From contig JAUPFP010000001.1 of assembly GCA_036925085.1 (NCBI GenBank), positions 15,848,842 to 15,912,841 on the forward strand: DNA of 64,000 nucleotides. Reading direction: 5' to 3'. Source of the stretch: Brachycybe producta. Lineage: Eukaryota; Arthropoda; Diplopoda; Playtdesmida; Andrognathidae. The translations under genes were made by a program, and so were the position numbers. Positions within the stretch are counted from its first letter, which is position 1; the number at the start of each line of letters is the position of its first letter. The notes beneath the pieces were generated by a model. That model ran no database searches. It worked only from the letters and a program-made list of their open reading frames with translations, and was not told the origin of the DNA. Shown here piece by piece: positions 1 to 11,015 of the stretch.

Positions 1-114
1 TAGAGGAACTAACCAGAAAAATGAAAGGATTAGAAGATGCTTTTTCCAAACAACTCCTACCCATGGAAAAAATAAACCATAGCAAAACTCCTGAAGGGTA
101 CAGTAAGGAGAACC

Positions 115-585
115 ATGGATAAGCGAAACCTGTGCTGTTACAAGTGTAATCAACCGGGTCATTTCAAAACAAAATGCTAAAACCCGATAGAAAGGAACAC
201 CTTCCAAAAAAATCAAAGATGCTTCCTTTGCAATAAATCGGGACACAAGGCAAATGAGTGTCATCAAAAAACCGTTCCTAACTCCCCACCAATCCAGTGC
301 CATTACTGCAAGAAAATGGGACCCAATCAAACAATGCCGAATTCGACCGCCAAAAAATTACCCTCACTCGGGAAAATAAAAGCTCCCTTAAGGAGGAGTG
401 CACATGTAAAAGGGGAGAACATAAACAGTGCACCATTATAAACAACCTAAAGGACAGTGATGATACTTGCCCTGTATTTTCTGCTAAAGTTTTTGGAAAA
501 AACTTTAAACATTCTTTATGACACTGGAGCTGAAATATCTGTAATTTCAAGATCCACATTTGGGGACCTCGAATACAAAAATGGC
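115..585 (+). pseudogene. Gag nucleocapsid and protease remnant of element H
   Basis: From the ATG at 115 the frame gives a CX2CX4HX4C zinc knuckle at 136-177 (CYKCNQPGHFKTKC), then a stop at 178. A second knuckle follows in the same frame at 220-261 (CFLCNKSGHKANEC) and a damaged third one starts near 298. In another frame, at about 514-550, lies the aspartic-protease active site YDTGAEISVIS. Paired knuckles bind genomic RNA in retrotransposon Gag, and the D-T-G-A motif forms the protease catalytic half-site. The open gag stretch is interrupted by stops and frame changes, so this is a relic. Confidence 0.8.
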
Positions 586-1008
586 CAGTGAATCAAGAGA
601 TTAGAAAAAAAGGAGACACTATCGAAATAATTGCCGCAAACGGGAAACCATTTCCCATACTAGGTTTGTATGAAATCCCAATAAAACTACATAATACCTG
701 GACTGAAAAAATAGTCATTTATGTGAGTCAAAAGGATTTATCACCATCATACCAATTATCTTTGGTATAAATACTATCAAGAAAATGGGGTTAAAATACA
801 ATCCTATCAACGATAGTATACGGTATTGATGGAAAAACATACATACCTATAAAAAGGGGAACCCTTGAAAATTCTGAATTCTGTAGAAACCAAAAGAAAT
901 CTAGAATGGATAGATCAAATTTTGGACAAAACAGATAGGGATCATCAAAGGCAATTATGAAACCTTCTCCAAAAATATGCAGATATATTTGCATGTAGCC
1001 TCACTCGT

Positions 1009-2332
1009 GTGGAACAGGAAATCCACCTGACAGCTCCCGCACCGGTATACATTAGGCCATATAAGGTACCACATCAACAGGAAAAAATCTTACAAGAAAA
1101 GATTAATGAGCTACTTGAAGCAGGGATAATTAAACCCTCAGTTAGCCCATATTCAGCCCCTTGCATGCATGTAGGAAAACCAGATGGCAGTCATCGGTTG
1201 GTGGTTGATTTCCGTGCCTTAAACAAAAAGGTAGTAGGAGATAAATATCCTCTTCCAGAGCTGCTTAATGTGAGCAACCAAATTGGAAATGCAAAATTCT
1301 TCACAACTCTTGATCTTGCAAGTGGATTTTACCAGATTCCTGTATGCATAATTATTCAAAGTAAACTTAGATTTAGCACTCTATTTGGGCGTTATGAGTT
1401 CACACAATCTCCCATGGGTCTTAAAACATCTCCAAATGTTTACCAGAGACTAATAAATGATGTACTGAAGGACCTAACGGGTAAGATATATTTGTCTACA
1501 TGGATGATATCATCATCTATAGTAACTCCCTGGAAGAATACTTCAACAGATTGGAACAGGTCTTCCAGAAATTACGAGAGGCAAACCTGAAGGCCAAACC
1601 ATTGAAATGTATTTTTCTCAAAACTGAAATCAAGTATTTGGGCCACTCTTTTAAAATAGGTTCTATGAAACCGGAGCCCAAAAAATTGATGCCATTGATC
1701 ATTTTCCACGTCTTACGAATGTCAAGAGGGTACAAAGTTTCTTGAGTCTCATAAACTGTTACAGGCGTTTTATTCAAAACTGTGCTAATATTACTGCTCC
1801 ATTAACCAATCTTCTCTCAAGTAAAGCATCCTTTAAGTGGACCAGTGAATGTGAACAAAGTTTCAAAACACTGAAAGAATGTCTTATCTCCTCTCCAGTG
1901 TTAATAATGTCAAACTTTGACCAACCTTTTTTCCTCACAACTGATGCTAGTAATGAAGTAATTGGAGCAATACTAGAGCAGAAGATAGATTTAAAACTTC
2001 ATCCAATTTCGTATGCAAGTCGGTAACTAAATGGTGCCGAACAAAACTATTCCACCACGTGGAAAGAGGCACTTGCATGTGTGTACGGAAATAAACTAAT
2101 TCAGGTATTACCTTATGGGAAGAAAATTTACGCTGATTACAGATCACAAGCCATTGCAATACTTGATGTCTATGAAAAAAGACAAAGCAATGTTGACCAG
2201 ATGGGCTCTCCAATTACAAAGTATGACTTTGAAGTCAAATATCGGGAAGGAAAGGATAATACAAATGCTGATGCACTCAGCAGGAATCCTCCGGATATAA
2301 TAAATGCATTGCAAATCCAAAAGAATTTCTAG
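1009..2332 (+). pseudogene. Reverse transcriptase and RNase H remnant of element H
   Basis: The first frame (1009-1590) carries the RT fingers and palm: KPDGSHRLVVDFRALN, the motif A region FTTLDLASGFYQIP and the MGLKTSPNVYQR segment. The catalytic MDDIIIYSNS appears in a second frame from 1500, so a frameshift splits the active site. The connection region (NCYRRFIQNCANITAPL) and the RNase H start (FLTTDASNEVIGAILEQ) are in a third frame at 1742-2026. The end of RNase H (KYREGKDNTNADALSRNP) is at 2215-2295. All are hallmarks of Ty3/gypsy pol. At least three frame changes are needed to read it through. Confidence 0.88.
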
Positions 2333-2539
2333 GAAGAAAAGGATATCGCAGCTGATTAGTTGAAATGTAAAAAATTACATCCTTTTATCGATCATCTAGC
2401 TGGATACCCCTCTACAAAACAAACCAGAGAAGAAATTCAAAAGGTTGTTTTAACCTTAAATGAAAAAGGATGGCTTCTACAAAAAAGGAACAAATTCAAA
2501 CTCGTAGTTCCTTTAGTATAAAGACCATGCATCCTAAGT

Positions 2540-3161
2540 ATGTGTCTTGATGCAAAATTCTCAGGTCATATGGGAACTGAAAAAACTCTACAAAGGGTAG
2601 AGCAACATGTTTATTGGAAAACTCTCAAAAGAGATGTCAAGGAATATTGTGATTCATGCACTTCCTGCCAAGAAAAAAAAACCCAGTGGCAGAACTCCAT
2701 TAATAAAATTTCCCCGAGCCTCAAAACCGTTCGAACATATTGGTCTAGACATCCTTGGACCTTTACCTACAACACATCACGGAAACAAATACATTGCTGT
2801 CTTCTGTGACTAATTCACGAAATATCCTGAAGCCTTTGCAATTGCAGACCAGAAAGCAGAAACCATTGCACACTTACTGGTAAATGAAATCTTTTCTAGA
2901 TATGGATGTTGTCAAGTTACTAACAGATCGGGGAACAAACTTCACTTCCGACTTAATCAAAAGTATATACTTTTGATATGCAAACCTCTTGGTGTACAAA
3001 AGACATTTACTTCTGCATATCATCCGCAAACAGACGGTCTAGTAGAACATTTCAATGGTACTTTGACCAAAATGCTTTCGCATTATGTGGACCAAGACCA
3101 ACAAAACTGGGATGAGGAGTTACCTTTAATTCTACAAGACTACAAGACTAACCACTTTTGA
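2540..3161 (+). pseudogene. Integrase remnant of element H
   Basis: The HHCC zinc-binding domain opens at 2540 (FSGHMGTEKTLQ... then CDSCTSCQ). The DDE core follows in other frames: the first Asp in HIGLDILGPLP (about 2737-2770), the second in LTDRGTNFTSD (about 2920-2952) and the Glu in QTDGLVEHFNGTL (about 3027-3065). All three catalytic positions are recognisable although the frame breaks near 2690 and 2960. The C-terminal domain beyond 3160 is not recognisable. The family role is insertion of the cDNA into host DNA; this copy is dead. Confidence 0.85.
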
Positions 3162-3200
3162 AGCAGAGTTAACAGCCAACAAGTGTTCTGACTAGAGCTG

Positions 3201-3671
3201 CATCTTACATAAGTTACAGAACAAGATAGAACCAGTGGCTATCACCCAACTAGATTTAATCTGCGATAGTTTCTCTAGCAAACTTGCACAATTATACCAA
3301 ATAGATGTGTCATATATACAAGTTAATTTTCACAACTCTAGAGTGCACAGCTTCCTAGAACATTCATGCACAAATGGGCGGAAAAGTGGCAGAGAATGCG
3401 AGCAAGAAACACATTAAGCTCTCAGCAAAACATGTTATAGATTGACTTGTGTTAAATTCCATGTTTTACCTAGGTTTCGATAATCTTAACTCTTGAAATA
3501 AAAAATATTAAAAAGTTGAAACACGCAACCAAATATGCATGAAACAAATGCATTATAAAAAATTTCATGAGATCGAAAAGGCAAGAGATCGACACCCGTG
3601 TCGACTTATCATGGAATTAGCACTGACCACAAAAACGCAACACTTTCATTGATTCAAAATGATAAACTCAC
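3201..3671. other. Non-coding stretch between element H and exon 5
   Basis: AT-rich sequence with no convincing coding signal on either strand. On the minus strand it follows the splice donor of exon 5 (GTGAGT at 3671-3666), so it is read as intron sequence of the POLDIP3-like gene. No LTR of element H was recognised in it. Confidence 0.5.
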
Positions 3672-3818
3672 CACAATATCTTCTTGTGAAACATTTTGTT
3701 GCAAATTGGAAACTAAAACTGTGTAACTTTCCCTTTCAGTATTTCTACTTGAATTGCCATTTGCTCCCAAACGTAGCTGAAGTCGCTGGCTAAGACTCGA
3801 GCTGCTGCTAACAGTAGG
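3672..3818 (-). CDS. POLDIP3: POLDIP3-like gene, exon 5 (start of RRM)
   Basis: On the minus strand the acceptor (TTTTTTTAG, AG at 3820-3819) leads into a 49-codon open exon in phase 0, ending at GATATTGTG before the donor GTGAGT. The residues are a Ser-rich linker followed by YTVLVSNLQQNVSQEDIV. This aligns with the beta-1/alpha-1 start of the POLDIP3 and ALYREF RRM (a hydrophobic strand, then SNL/NNL, then an acidic helix start). The second half of the RRM and the stop codon were not found downstream (lower coordinates). They lie left of the window or were lost around element H. The splice phase with exon 4 is exact. Confidence 0.72.
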
Positions 3819-3891
3819 CTAAAAAAATAACACATACATGTATATGTAAAACATTAAACCCGTTACTTATATTCAATACAAACTACTTTAC

Positions 3892-4113
3892 TCGAAGTTT
3901 CTTTGCTGCACTAAAGCTTTCAAGAGTTGCATGTTCCAGATCGTCATCGTTGTCGTCCAGATTCCTCTTCATAACGTACGAAACAGACGGCCATACTTTC
4001 AATGTTGCCAGACCTCCGCTCGATGTTGAGATACGTGCGTTCTGGTTCGCTTCCCTCACCAGAGAGTTCACAGTACGAGAAAAGAGTAACGATGGAGGTG
4101 AAACAATAGCAAC
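3892..4113 (-). CDS. POLDIP3: POLDIP3-like gene, exon 4
   Basis: This 74-codon, phase-0 exon on the minus strand lies between acceptor TATTGGTAG (AG at 4115-4114) and donor GTAAAG (3891-3886). It is mainly low-complexity linker, then an acidic-basic patch KRNLDDNDDDLE ending in AAKKLR. Human POLDIP3 carries a comparable acidic stretch just before its RRM, and the RRM starts in the next exon here too. There is no stop in frame inside the exon. In the family this linker holds regulatory phosphorylation sites; none can be assigned here from sequence alone. Confidence 0.7.
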
Positions 4114-4177
4114 CTACCAATACAAAAACACTGCTATCGATTAATCGTTTAACGAGATTTTACTGTGAACATCTTAC

Positions 4178-4312
4178 AGGTGAATTCGGTTTGCTTATAA
4201 CAGTTAAACCCCCTTTATCAATCAACACGTGCTTCTGAACACCACGGTGAACTGGATTTGAAGTTTTTGATTCCCCTATTGGCTTAAAATCAAGTGCGGC
4301 ATCATTTCTGAC
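4178..4312 (-). CDS. POLDIP3: POLDIP3-like gene, exon 3
   Basis: A 45-codon, phase-0 exon on the minus strand. The acceptor is ATTTTCAG (AG at 4314-4313) and the donor GTAAGA starts at 4177. It is separated from exon 2 by an intron of only 59 nt. It encodes a polar linker (VRNDAALDFKPIGESKTS...) with no known domain. Support comes from the clean GT-AG borders, a length divisible by three, and its position between two recognisable exons. Confidence 0.68.
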
Positions 4313-4371
4313 CTGAAAATGACAAATATTATATTCAGCTCTACATTTGCCACCTTAACCCTGTTTCTTAC

Positions 4372-4711
4372 AGTTCGTGTGAAAGCAATGTTAGTCACAG
4401 ATTTCGCTAATGGTTTAATATTGTCAACTTCAAATTTGGGCCGATTATGCTTGTTTGTCTTCAATCTGTTCAGTTTCTGTCTTGCGTCCGTTATTTGTTC
4501 CAATCGTTTCAGTTTATTTCGAGCGTCGACAATCTTGGAGCCTCGATTGATTAGAATCCTTTTCCTCACATCATTTACTTGGAAGCGTTTAATCGTGACA
4601 AACTTATTTTGAGCGCCACGATTTAACTTAACTTTTGCTCCCACGTTCTTTGCCATATTTGCGGATGGACGAACGATTGTTTTCTTAACAATTGTATTGG
4701 TAGCTTTAACT
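4372..4711 (-). CDS. POLDIP3: POLDIP3-like gene, exon 2 (DARxKL repeats)
   Basis: The acceptor TTGTGTAG (AG at 4713-4712) opens a 340-nt exon whose first base completes an Arg codon begun in exon 1 (CG+A). It closes at donor GTAAGA (4371-4366). The product is very basic and contains two copies of the DARxKL motif (IVDARNKLKR and ITDARQKLNR), which is the repeat typical of the POLDIP3/SKAR N-terminal half. In vertebrates that protein binds the exon-junction complex and UAP56 in the nucleus, and couples spliced mRNA to export and to S6K1-stimulated translation. The repeat pattern, Lys/Arg richness and exon order support the call. An alternative is another UBM-RRM export adaptor. Confidence 0.75.
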
Positions 4712-4713
4712 CT

Positions 4714-5590
4714 ACACAACATAAAAAAGAGGTTAATGTTTACCAAAAAAAAAAAGAATAGTTGCACAAAAAAAAACATTATAAAGCTAAACGCAAACTG
4801 CTGCTGCAAACAAAACAGCTTCAGGCAGTTTGGAACCGTCTGGAGCTGTTTGCTCCCGGCTCCTGGGAGCATTTATCACACCCTGACGAGACAAATTGTT
4901 TTGTTTGGCCCAAACACGAGTCGCGTTTAAAGCAGTTTGGCTCTACCATGACTGTTCAGTCACCAGCAAACACTTCTACAGAGATGTAGGCATTCTTATT
5001 TCAATAAATTGAATTTATGTTAGGCAGAGAGGTCACATAATGTTTGTTCTTCGACCCTGTGTACATGTTGGAGTACAAACAATCAGCCTCAAACATTTTG
5101 TTCCATGAGCCTCCAGTCAATTTGTTTGCCACAGTGTGCATTCAGTATAAGGCATGAGAAACCAGGAATGCGTGATTTCCAAGTGATTTACCCTTTGGTA
5201 TAGAAATGTTGCATGTAATGCATGCTACATGAATTTATTTTTTAAAATGTTTTCTTTTAAAGTGTTTTCTTCAAAAAATCTTTTTTCTTTACAATGTATT
5301 TTGTTATTTGTATGTTCTCCTTTTTGTATTTTGTTAGTGTCCCTAAAAAAAACCTAAGGGACTTTTTCAAAAGTTTAAAACTACATAACTTCACCCCTCT
5401 CTGCCCCCCCCCCCCAAAAAAAAAGTCCCAGACAAACTTTCTAACTTTTTTTTGTAAACAAGGTCTCCCCTCCTTAAAACCCGTACAGGGCATAACAATA
5501 CTCACAGAAACCACGAAGTAAAACAAGAGACTCAGGGAACCCTATAGACCTCCATTGCTTTAATATACACTTTTATATATCAAACAAACA
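4714..5590. other. Intron 1 sequence, no gene seen
   Basis: This is the 3' end of the large first intron of the POLDIP3-like gene. It holds short A- and C-homopolymer runs (near 4746, 5403) and imperfect Gly/Pro-codon-like open frames that have no family resemblance. No element could be recognised. Confidence 0.5.
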
Positions 5591-5599
5591 ATTTTCTTT

Positions 5600-6040
5600 C
5601 TTTGCTACATGCGTATGCACATGTACAAGAATGCGCGCAATGTGTATGCACATGTACACGCATGCGCGCAATATGTATGCACATGTACACGCATGCGCGC
5701 AATGTGTACGCACGTGCGCGCATGTGTATGCTAATTTATGCACGTGTACGCAGATGTACGCACGTGTACACACATGTATGCACGCGCGCGCCCATGTACG
5801 GACGCGTACGCATGTGTAAGCACGCGTACGTATCTGTAAGCATGCGCACGCATGTGTAAACACGTTTACGCATGTGTACACACGTGTATGCACGTGTGCA
5901 CACGTGTATGCACATGTACGCACGTGTGCACACGTGTATGTACATGTACGTGCATGTCACACGTGTACGCACATATACACGCGTGTACGCACATGTTGAA
6001 CACACAAGTATGTATTCACTTACGTGACGCGCATGCATTA
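5600..6040. repeat. Alternating purine-pyrimidine microsatellite (ACGCATGTGTAC-type)
   Basis: About 440 bp of almost unbroken purine-pyrimidine alternation built from CACGTGTACG and CATGTGTACG variants. Long open frames of Cys/Thr/His/Val/Met on both strands are by-products of the repeat and are not genes. Such sequence can adopt left-handed Z-DNA under torsional stress. It lies in intron 1 of the POLDIP3-like gene. A shorter relative of the array lies at 12896-13007, next to the LTR of element A. Confidence 0.9.
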
Positions 6041-6149
6041 TTCATGTGATATAATGAGAATACGACACATGTATTTTAATATTATTATATATATAATATC
6101 CCAGGTCTGTGTGTGTGGAGTAACAAAAACCATTGAAGCACGTCGGTAT

Positions 6150-6412
6150 TTATATTAATTTGAATAAATGAACCTTTTTTTTTCTCAAGGTCAACTATAT
6201 GTTGAACTCTTCCTTTGGAAAGTGTAGAAGGGAGAGAGAAAAAAAGAAAAGTGGGAGGGGTGAGGGGAAAAGGTTGGAAAGTGTAGAAGGGAGAGAGAGA
6301 AAAGTGGGAAGGGGTGACTGAAATTGAAATGAAAGGAGTAAAAAAACGACGCGCATGCACACAATTGCCGGTGAATTTTGCTCCCGTCATTTATGACGGG
6401 TTACCCCACTAG
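6150..6412 (+). mobile_element. Helitron 3' end fragment
   Basis: The right end has the Helitron 3' signature: an 8-bp stem (CCCGTCAT at 6383-6390, ATGACGGG at 6393-6400), then TTACCCCA and CTAG at 6409-6412, followed by T. Upstream at about 6150-6215 a frame reads like the last motif of the Helitron helicase (FFSQGQLYVE, against the usual FSHGQLYVALSR). Between these lies a GA-rich variable stretch. Only the 3' part of the element is present. Related ends occur at 38146-38149 and, inverted, at 55243-55246. Confidence 0.8.
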
Positions 6413-6776
6413 TACAAAAATAATAACCGAACATAGAAAGGAACAACCCTCCTAAATAATTGGAATAGTCCCCGTTTCAAATGCTACAACTGGAAAGAGG
6501 AAGAATCTCGAATTTTTTAAAAAAATATTAGGTTTATAAAAAATCGAATTTTCATATATCATCAGTTCACACTAAAATGTCAATTGTTTCCAGTTTTATC
6601 GCCAGAATGTGTTCATCATTTTACGCCTGATGACATTTTATTGTAGGTGGCCCCGTTTTTTCGAATTGTTCGACCCACAAAAAGTTATGATTGTGTCCTT
6701 TTTCCAGGTAATCTAAAAGAATCTCTGACAGACTTTGTCCAGAGTTTTGTCTTGTCCAAAGTGTCCGGCTTCCGGA
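6413..6776. other. Unassigned sequence between Helitron end and element A
   Basis: AT-rich sequence without recognisable coding or repeat structure. The pol of element A breaks off near its right edge, so the breakpoint of the A truncation is around 6760-6790. Confidence 0.5.
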
Positions 6777-8253
6777 CTATCGTGCAGGAGGTGAAGCACC
6801 TGGTACCAGCTGTTGCAGTACGACTGTCACGAGTTTGGGCGTGATGCTGCCGTGGTACACCACAGCACTCCAAACGTCCTCCACAATAACGTAAATTTTG
6901 TGGAGTTCAGACTCTGGCCTCTGTCGGAGCTCATCGATGATCTGGGTTAGTTCGGGGTCTTTCCTTTGCTCTTGGGCCCAATCCCATCGGAGGGTGACAG
7001 CATAAATCACGCTGTCATCCAAGTCATCTGGGGTTGCTTGCAATCTCCAATCATCTGGCACATCAATCGGACTGCGAGAGATACAGTCAGCGTCTACATG
7101 GGTGATTCCCACCTTGTAGACCACTGTGTAATTGTACTCTTGCAGCAAGAGTTGCCACCTCCCTAGTCGACCTTGTAATCTCTGTGCTGTTTTTAGGTAG
7201 CACAGAGCATGGTGGTCAGTGACTATGGAGAAAGGTTTGTTGAACAGATATGGCCGGAATTTAACCACGCCATATACAACTGCCAGGCATTCTTTGTCTG
7301 TGGTGGAGTAATTCAGCTCTGCATCACGGAGGACTCTCGAAACGCTGCCCAACATTTGGAGGGCCTTGTTTCGACCCCTCTGGTAAAGTATGGCAGCAAT
7401 GCCATACCCAGAGGCGTCCGCGTGCATCATGATCTCGGCTTCCGGATCGTACACACTGCCAAAACAGGTGCCATAGTAAGTCTCTTTTTCAACAATTCGA
7501 ATGCAGCTTCTCTATCTACTGTCCATTCGAATGGCAATTCTTTTTTGGTCAGATCTGTCAGAGGCTTTGCAATGTGAGCAAAGTTGATGATGAATCGTCG
7601 GTAGAAGCCAGCCATTCCGAGGAATCGCCGGACTTCCTTCAAATTAACGGGTGCCGCTAACTCGGAAATCGCTGCTACTTTCTGGGGGTTTGATGGACTC
7701 CATCTTTGGAGATGATGTACCCAAGATAGAGCACTTCCTCATATCCAAAGAAACATTTCTCAGGATGAAGTTTCAGTCCAGCACCTTGAAGTAGCTCCAA
7801 AATTACTCTTAGTCGGTCGATGAACTGTTCAAACGTAGCTCCGAAAACGATAATGTCATCGAGATACACCAGGCAGGTTTCCCATTTGTAGCCTGCCAAG
7901 AGGATATCCAATGCTGGTTGCATTGTTGCAGGTGCAATGCTCAGTCCGAAGGGCATCCGATTGAATTCGAAGAGTCCTCCGGGGGTGATGAACGCAGTCT
8001 TTTCTTTATCCTCTTCGGCTACTTCGAACTGCCAGTATCCGGAGATCATGTCCAAGGTTGCGTAGATTCGGGCTACGCGTAGGGAGTCCAGAGCGTCATC
8101 AATCCGAGGTAAAGGGTAATTGTCAATTTTCGTGATGTTGTTCAAACGGCGGTAATCCACGCAGAATCTCCATTGGCCATCTTTCTTTTTCACCAGGACT
8201 ACTGGTGAGGCATATGGAGATTTTGAGGGGTGTGCCACTCCGTTGTCCAACAT
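6777..8253 (-). pseudogene. Reverse transcriptase and RNase H of element A
   Basis: RT begins at 8253 (VAHPSKSPYASPVVLVKKKDG, then the palm ARIYATLDMISGYWQF) and keeps the catalytic CLVYLDDIIVFG. A stop and a frame change near 7650 lead to the connection domain (FLGMAGFYRRFIINF, 7427-7642). A second frame change leads to RNase H (IMMHADASGYGIAAI, then SIVTDHHALCYL and THVDADCISR, 6777-7454). Catalytic residues are intact, but two frame breaks make it inactive. Translation ends in linker sequence before the integrase HHCC motif. It copies element RNA into DNA in the family. Confidence 0.88.
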
Positions 8254-8280
8254 TTCTTGTACTGTCTGCTTGATGATTTT

Positions 8281-9867
8281 TCACTGTTCTGGACCACATC
8301 TTCGGAGCGGTTCCCGCACCGGAGCATGGTCTCCCGTATCGATTCGGTGTTCGGTCAGGTTGGTGCATCCTAGCTCTGAGTTCTCTAGAGCGAAGACATC
8401 TCTATATGAATGCAAGAGATCTGCCAGGATGCGCCTGTGACCAATACGGAGTTGGGGTCCAAGTTGCAGTTTCTCGTCAAATTTCTTTAGATCTTCACGA
8501 TCGGTTACCGATACTGATTGCACTGGGATGGTAGCGGTGTCCGCTACGACCTCCCAGTCATAGTCATATTGCATGTGAGCCAATACGTCGCCTTTTTAGA
8601 GGGTGGCTGGCATCTTATTGGTGTTGAAGACCTCAATTCTGAAGGTGGCTTCGTTCTGGCCTTGCATAAGACCAGGTGCCACGAAAATTCCTCGGTTGGC
8701 CTTGAGTTTCTTATCCGGTACGACGATGAAGAAGTCACTTTCTTTCAAAATCCTTGAGGCTTTAACCTCCACTAAGGCGATTCCTCCTCCATTAAGTCGG
8801 GTGTGGCTCAACACTACTAGGTGTTGCTCGATCCGTTGTGTACACTTGAGTTCCAGTAGACTGCCATCGTTGTCTGAAGGTGGTTGTTCTTGAAGGGCAC
8901 TCCCCACATAGGCTTCCACACACTGACGACGGAGCACAGAATTGAAGAGATCATCCTCACAATAGACCTTGTCGGTAGTCATGGAGACACTGAGGTGAAG
9001 AGCTTTTCCTAGGTCATGACCTAAGATGGCTTCTCGGTGTCCTTCGATGACATACAATGGTCCTTGGGCATGTTTTGCACCAACTTCCACTGTAGCATTG
9101 ACTTGGCCCACTATGTTGATGGTGGCACCTCCTACTCCTTCAATCATTGGAGCTCTTGGCATAGGTTCGATTTTTAAGTCATGTTCTTTCGCGATTCATT
9201 CAGAGAGGACACTACTATGGGCTCCGGTGTCTACAAGCATCCGGATTTCTTGGCCATTGATGGAGACCAATATCCAGGGGCTGTTGAGACTGGCGTCGTG
9301 GGCCCCAAGTTCTTTCACATCACAGCTGGCTGCCAGTTTCTGATACAGCTCCTGCATCATAGTTCGGCAACAAGCTCGCCCCTTTTTGGGGGCCTTGCCT
9401 CCAGGTGTGATGATCGCGACTGTCCTATCTTCTCGGCAACTGAAAGTCGAATTGGCGGAGTCGAAAGCTTCCATGATCTCATTCCAGAGGCCCAGGTCTA
9501 TGGTAGTCCAGGGTTCAAGCTTGGGATGAGCGGATGGGCTGATAACTGTGATGGGTAAGTGGTCTTCAGAATTGTCGACGATATCTTCTGCAACAGGTGT
9601 GGGTGGCGGAGCTTCAAGGGCGATTTTATGAAGTTGTAGTCCCAAACTGATGAGGGCATATTCGATACCATCCTCGCTGATAATATCAGTCTCAGCCAGA
9701 TCCTCCCCTGGGTGTTCAACGACTCCTCCATACTGCTTCACTTCCAAATTCCTTTTCGGTTGTTTGCATTCGTGGGAGAAGTGTCCTAGCTGTCCACATT
9801 GATAACAGGTGGCCTTGCTCTTGTCGATGGTCGTTACAGGTGAATCGTGGCGAGGGCCAGGGGCCAA
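8281..9867 (-). pseudogene. Gag zinc knuckle and protease region of element A
   Basis: The minus-strand frame carries one zinc knuckle (CYQCGQLGHFSHEC) near 9805-9765, then a conserved acidic segment (ETDIISEDGIEYALI). The aspartic protease follows (IRMLVDTGAHSSVLSE at about 9200-9235). Its flap and C-terminal half (EGHREAILGHDLGKALHL) lie in 8596-9162. Then comes a protease-RT linker to 8281. These pieces are in the same frame and are separated only by single stop codons. Element E has the same order and similar sequence up to the linker. Confidence 0.85.
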
Positions 9868-9942
9868 GCTTCGTGGAGCTTGTGGACCACCTGATTTAGG
9901 TGGTGGAGCAGTGTATGATCTTCTCGCATTCGGTTGTCTAGA

Positions 9943-11015
9943 TCAGTTGTCTCGAGGAGCTGGTGCGGTCACCGCACGTTGCTCCCCATCGGGTTTAGTC
10001 TTACTCTCTGGGAGGCCATCTACTGCTTCAGGAGCTAGTGGCCACTTATCCTTGGAGTAGAGGATCGCCTCCATTCTTAGTACAGCTTCTTTGAAGGAGC
10101 TGAATAAATTGGTTGGGGCGGAGTCCACTGCGTCTTGGATTGTCAGATGGAGCGAGCGTCGGAGCTGATTGATTCGGAGTTCGTCGGACAATTCAGGGTA
10201 AATTTTGTCCCCTAATTCGACGAATTAGGTGCCCTATAGACACCATCCAGGACCTGGCCTTGCCCTATAGTGTTGGGGTTTGGCCCTTGGTCCCTGTGGA
10301 GGTGCTCTTGAGGAAATTGCGGAGCATAAATGGAGTTTCGGTCATAGTCATCGAAAGGCGGACTTGGGCGGTCACCGCCGTTGTCCGACCCACTTCAGGT
10401 GTAGTCATAGTATCTAGGCTCGATTGGTCGGGGACGCGGTCTATCCGCTTCCCGGTGTCGAGCCTCAGGGTAGGGTTGGTGAGCTGTCGATGTCCTCGGA
10501 GGTCCCGGAGTCATGAAATAGGTCCTCCTCACGGGCAGTGGTTCGTAGGAACTCGTGCTTGGTCGGTGGTGGTTTATCTGTGGCTCTGGGTTCGAGTATC
10601 GTTGAGATTCGGGCTCTCGAGAGTTAGATGGGTGTCTACTCCGCGATGATCCAGGCTTAGAGCGACTGGTAGACAGCTGAGTAGTCAGCTGGGTTCCCAG
10701 GGCGGACAAAAGCCTGATGATCTCGAAAAGATAAATGTTTTCTGGCTGCGAGAGGTTTTGTTGGGGTGGCTTTGGTGTTTTTGTCTTCCTCCGCTTTGGG
10801 CGATGATCACCCTGGCTGCCATTGGATAAATCCGATGTATCGCTTCCCGAGGGGATGCGATGGTCTTGTCCCGGTATCAGCGTCTGCGTAGAGGTTTGTG
10901 AAGAACGAGAAGCTTGAGAAGGTTGCGAGGGTTGAGTAGGATCTTGGTTGAGAGGAGGATTATTAGAGCCCTCTCCACTGTCGAGTGTAAACTGTGGGTT
11001 GGATGCTTGGGCCAT
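9943..11015 (-). pseudogene. Gag N-terminal and capsid region of element A
   Basis: The likely start is the ATG at 11015 (MAQASNPQF), preceded by a long leader. The first 200 residues are Ser/Pro/Gln-rich with a basic patch (RPKRRKTKTPK). A frame change near 10200-10390 removes part of the capsid. The capsid end (MSDELRINQLRRSLHLTIQDAV, 9943-10191) matches the equivalent segment of E (LRISQLRRALHPTIQNA). Gag forms the particle that packages element RNA. The copy is broken. Confidence 0.8.

Larger units (their letters stand above)
1..3200 (+). mobile_element. Ty3/gypsy LTR retrotransposon H, decayed, 5' end outside window
   Basis: Gag zinc knuckles, protease, reverse transcriptase, RNase H and integrase follow in Ty3/gypsy order on the plus strand. 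Stop codons and frameshifts break every domain, so it cannot act by itself. The window begins inside gag, so the 5' LTR is not visible. No right LTR was recognised after the integrase, which fades out near 3170. It lies just downstream of the last visible exon of the minus-strand POLDIP3-like gene and probably sits in an intron or the 3' part of that gene. Its AT-rich codon use and RT sequence set it apart from elements A-E. Confidence 0.9.

Noticed and set aside
3310-3354. Possible further RRM exon on the minus strand (EAVHSRVVKINLYI after TTCTAG)
   Set aside because: It is too short, alignment to the RRM needs a gap, and it runs into a TGA; not enough to call.
5573-6049. Long open frames rich in Cys, Thr, His, Val and Met on both strands
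   Set aside because: They follow from the purine-pyrimidine microsatellite; frames on both strands overlap and have no domain.
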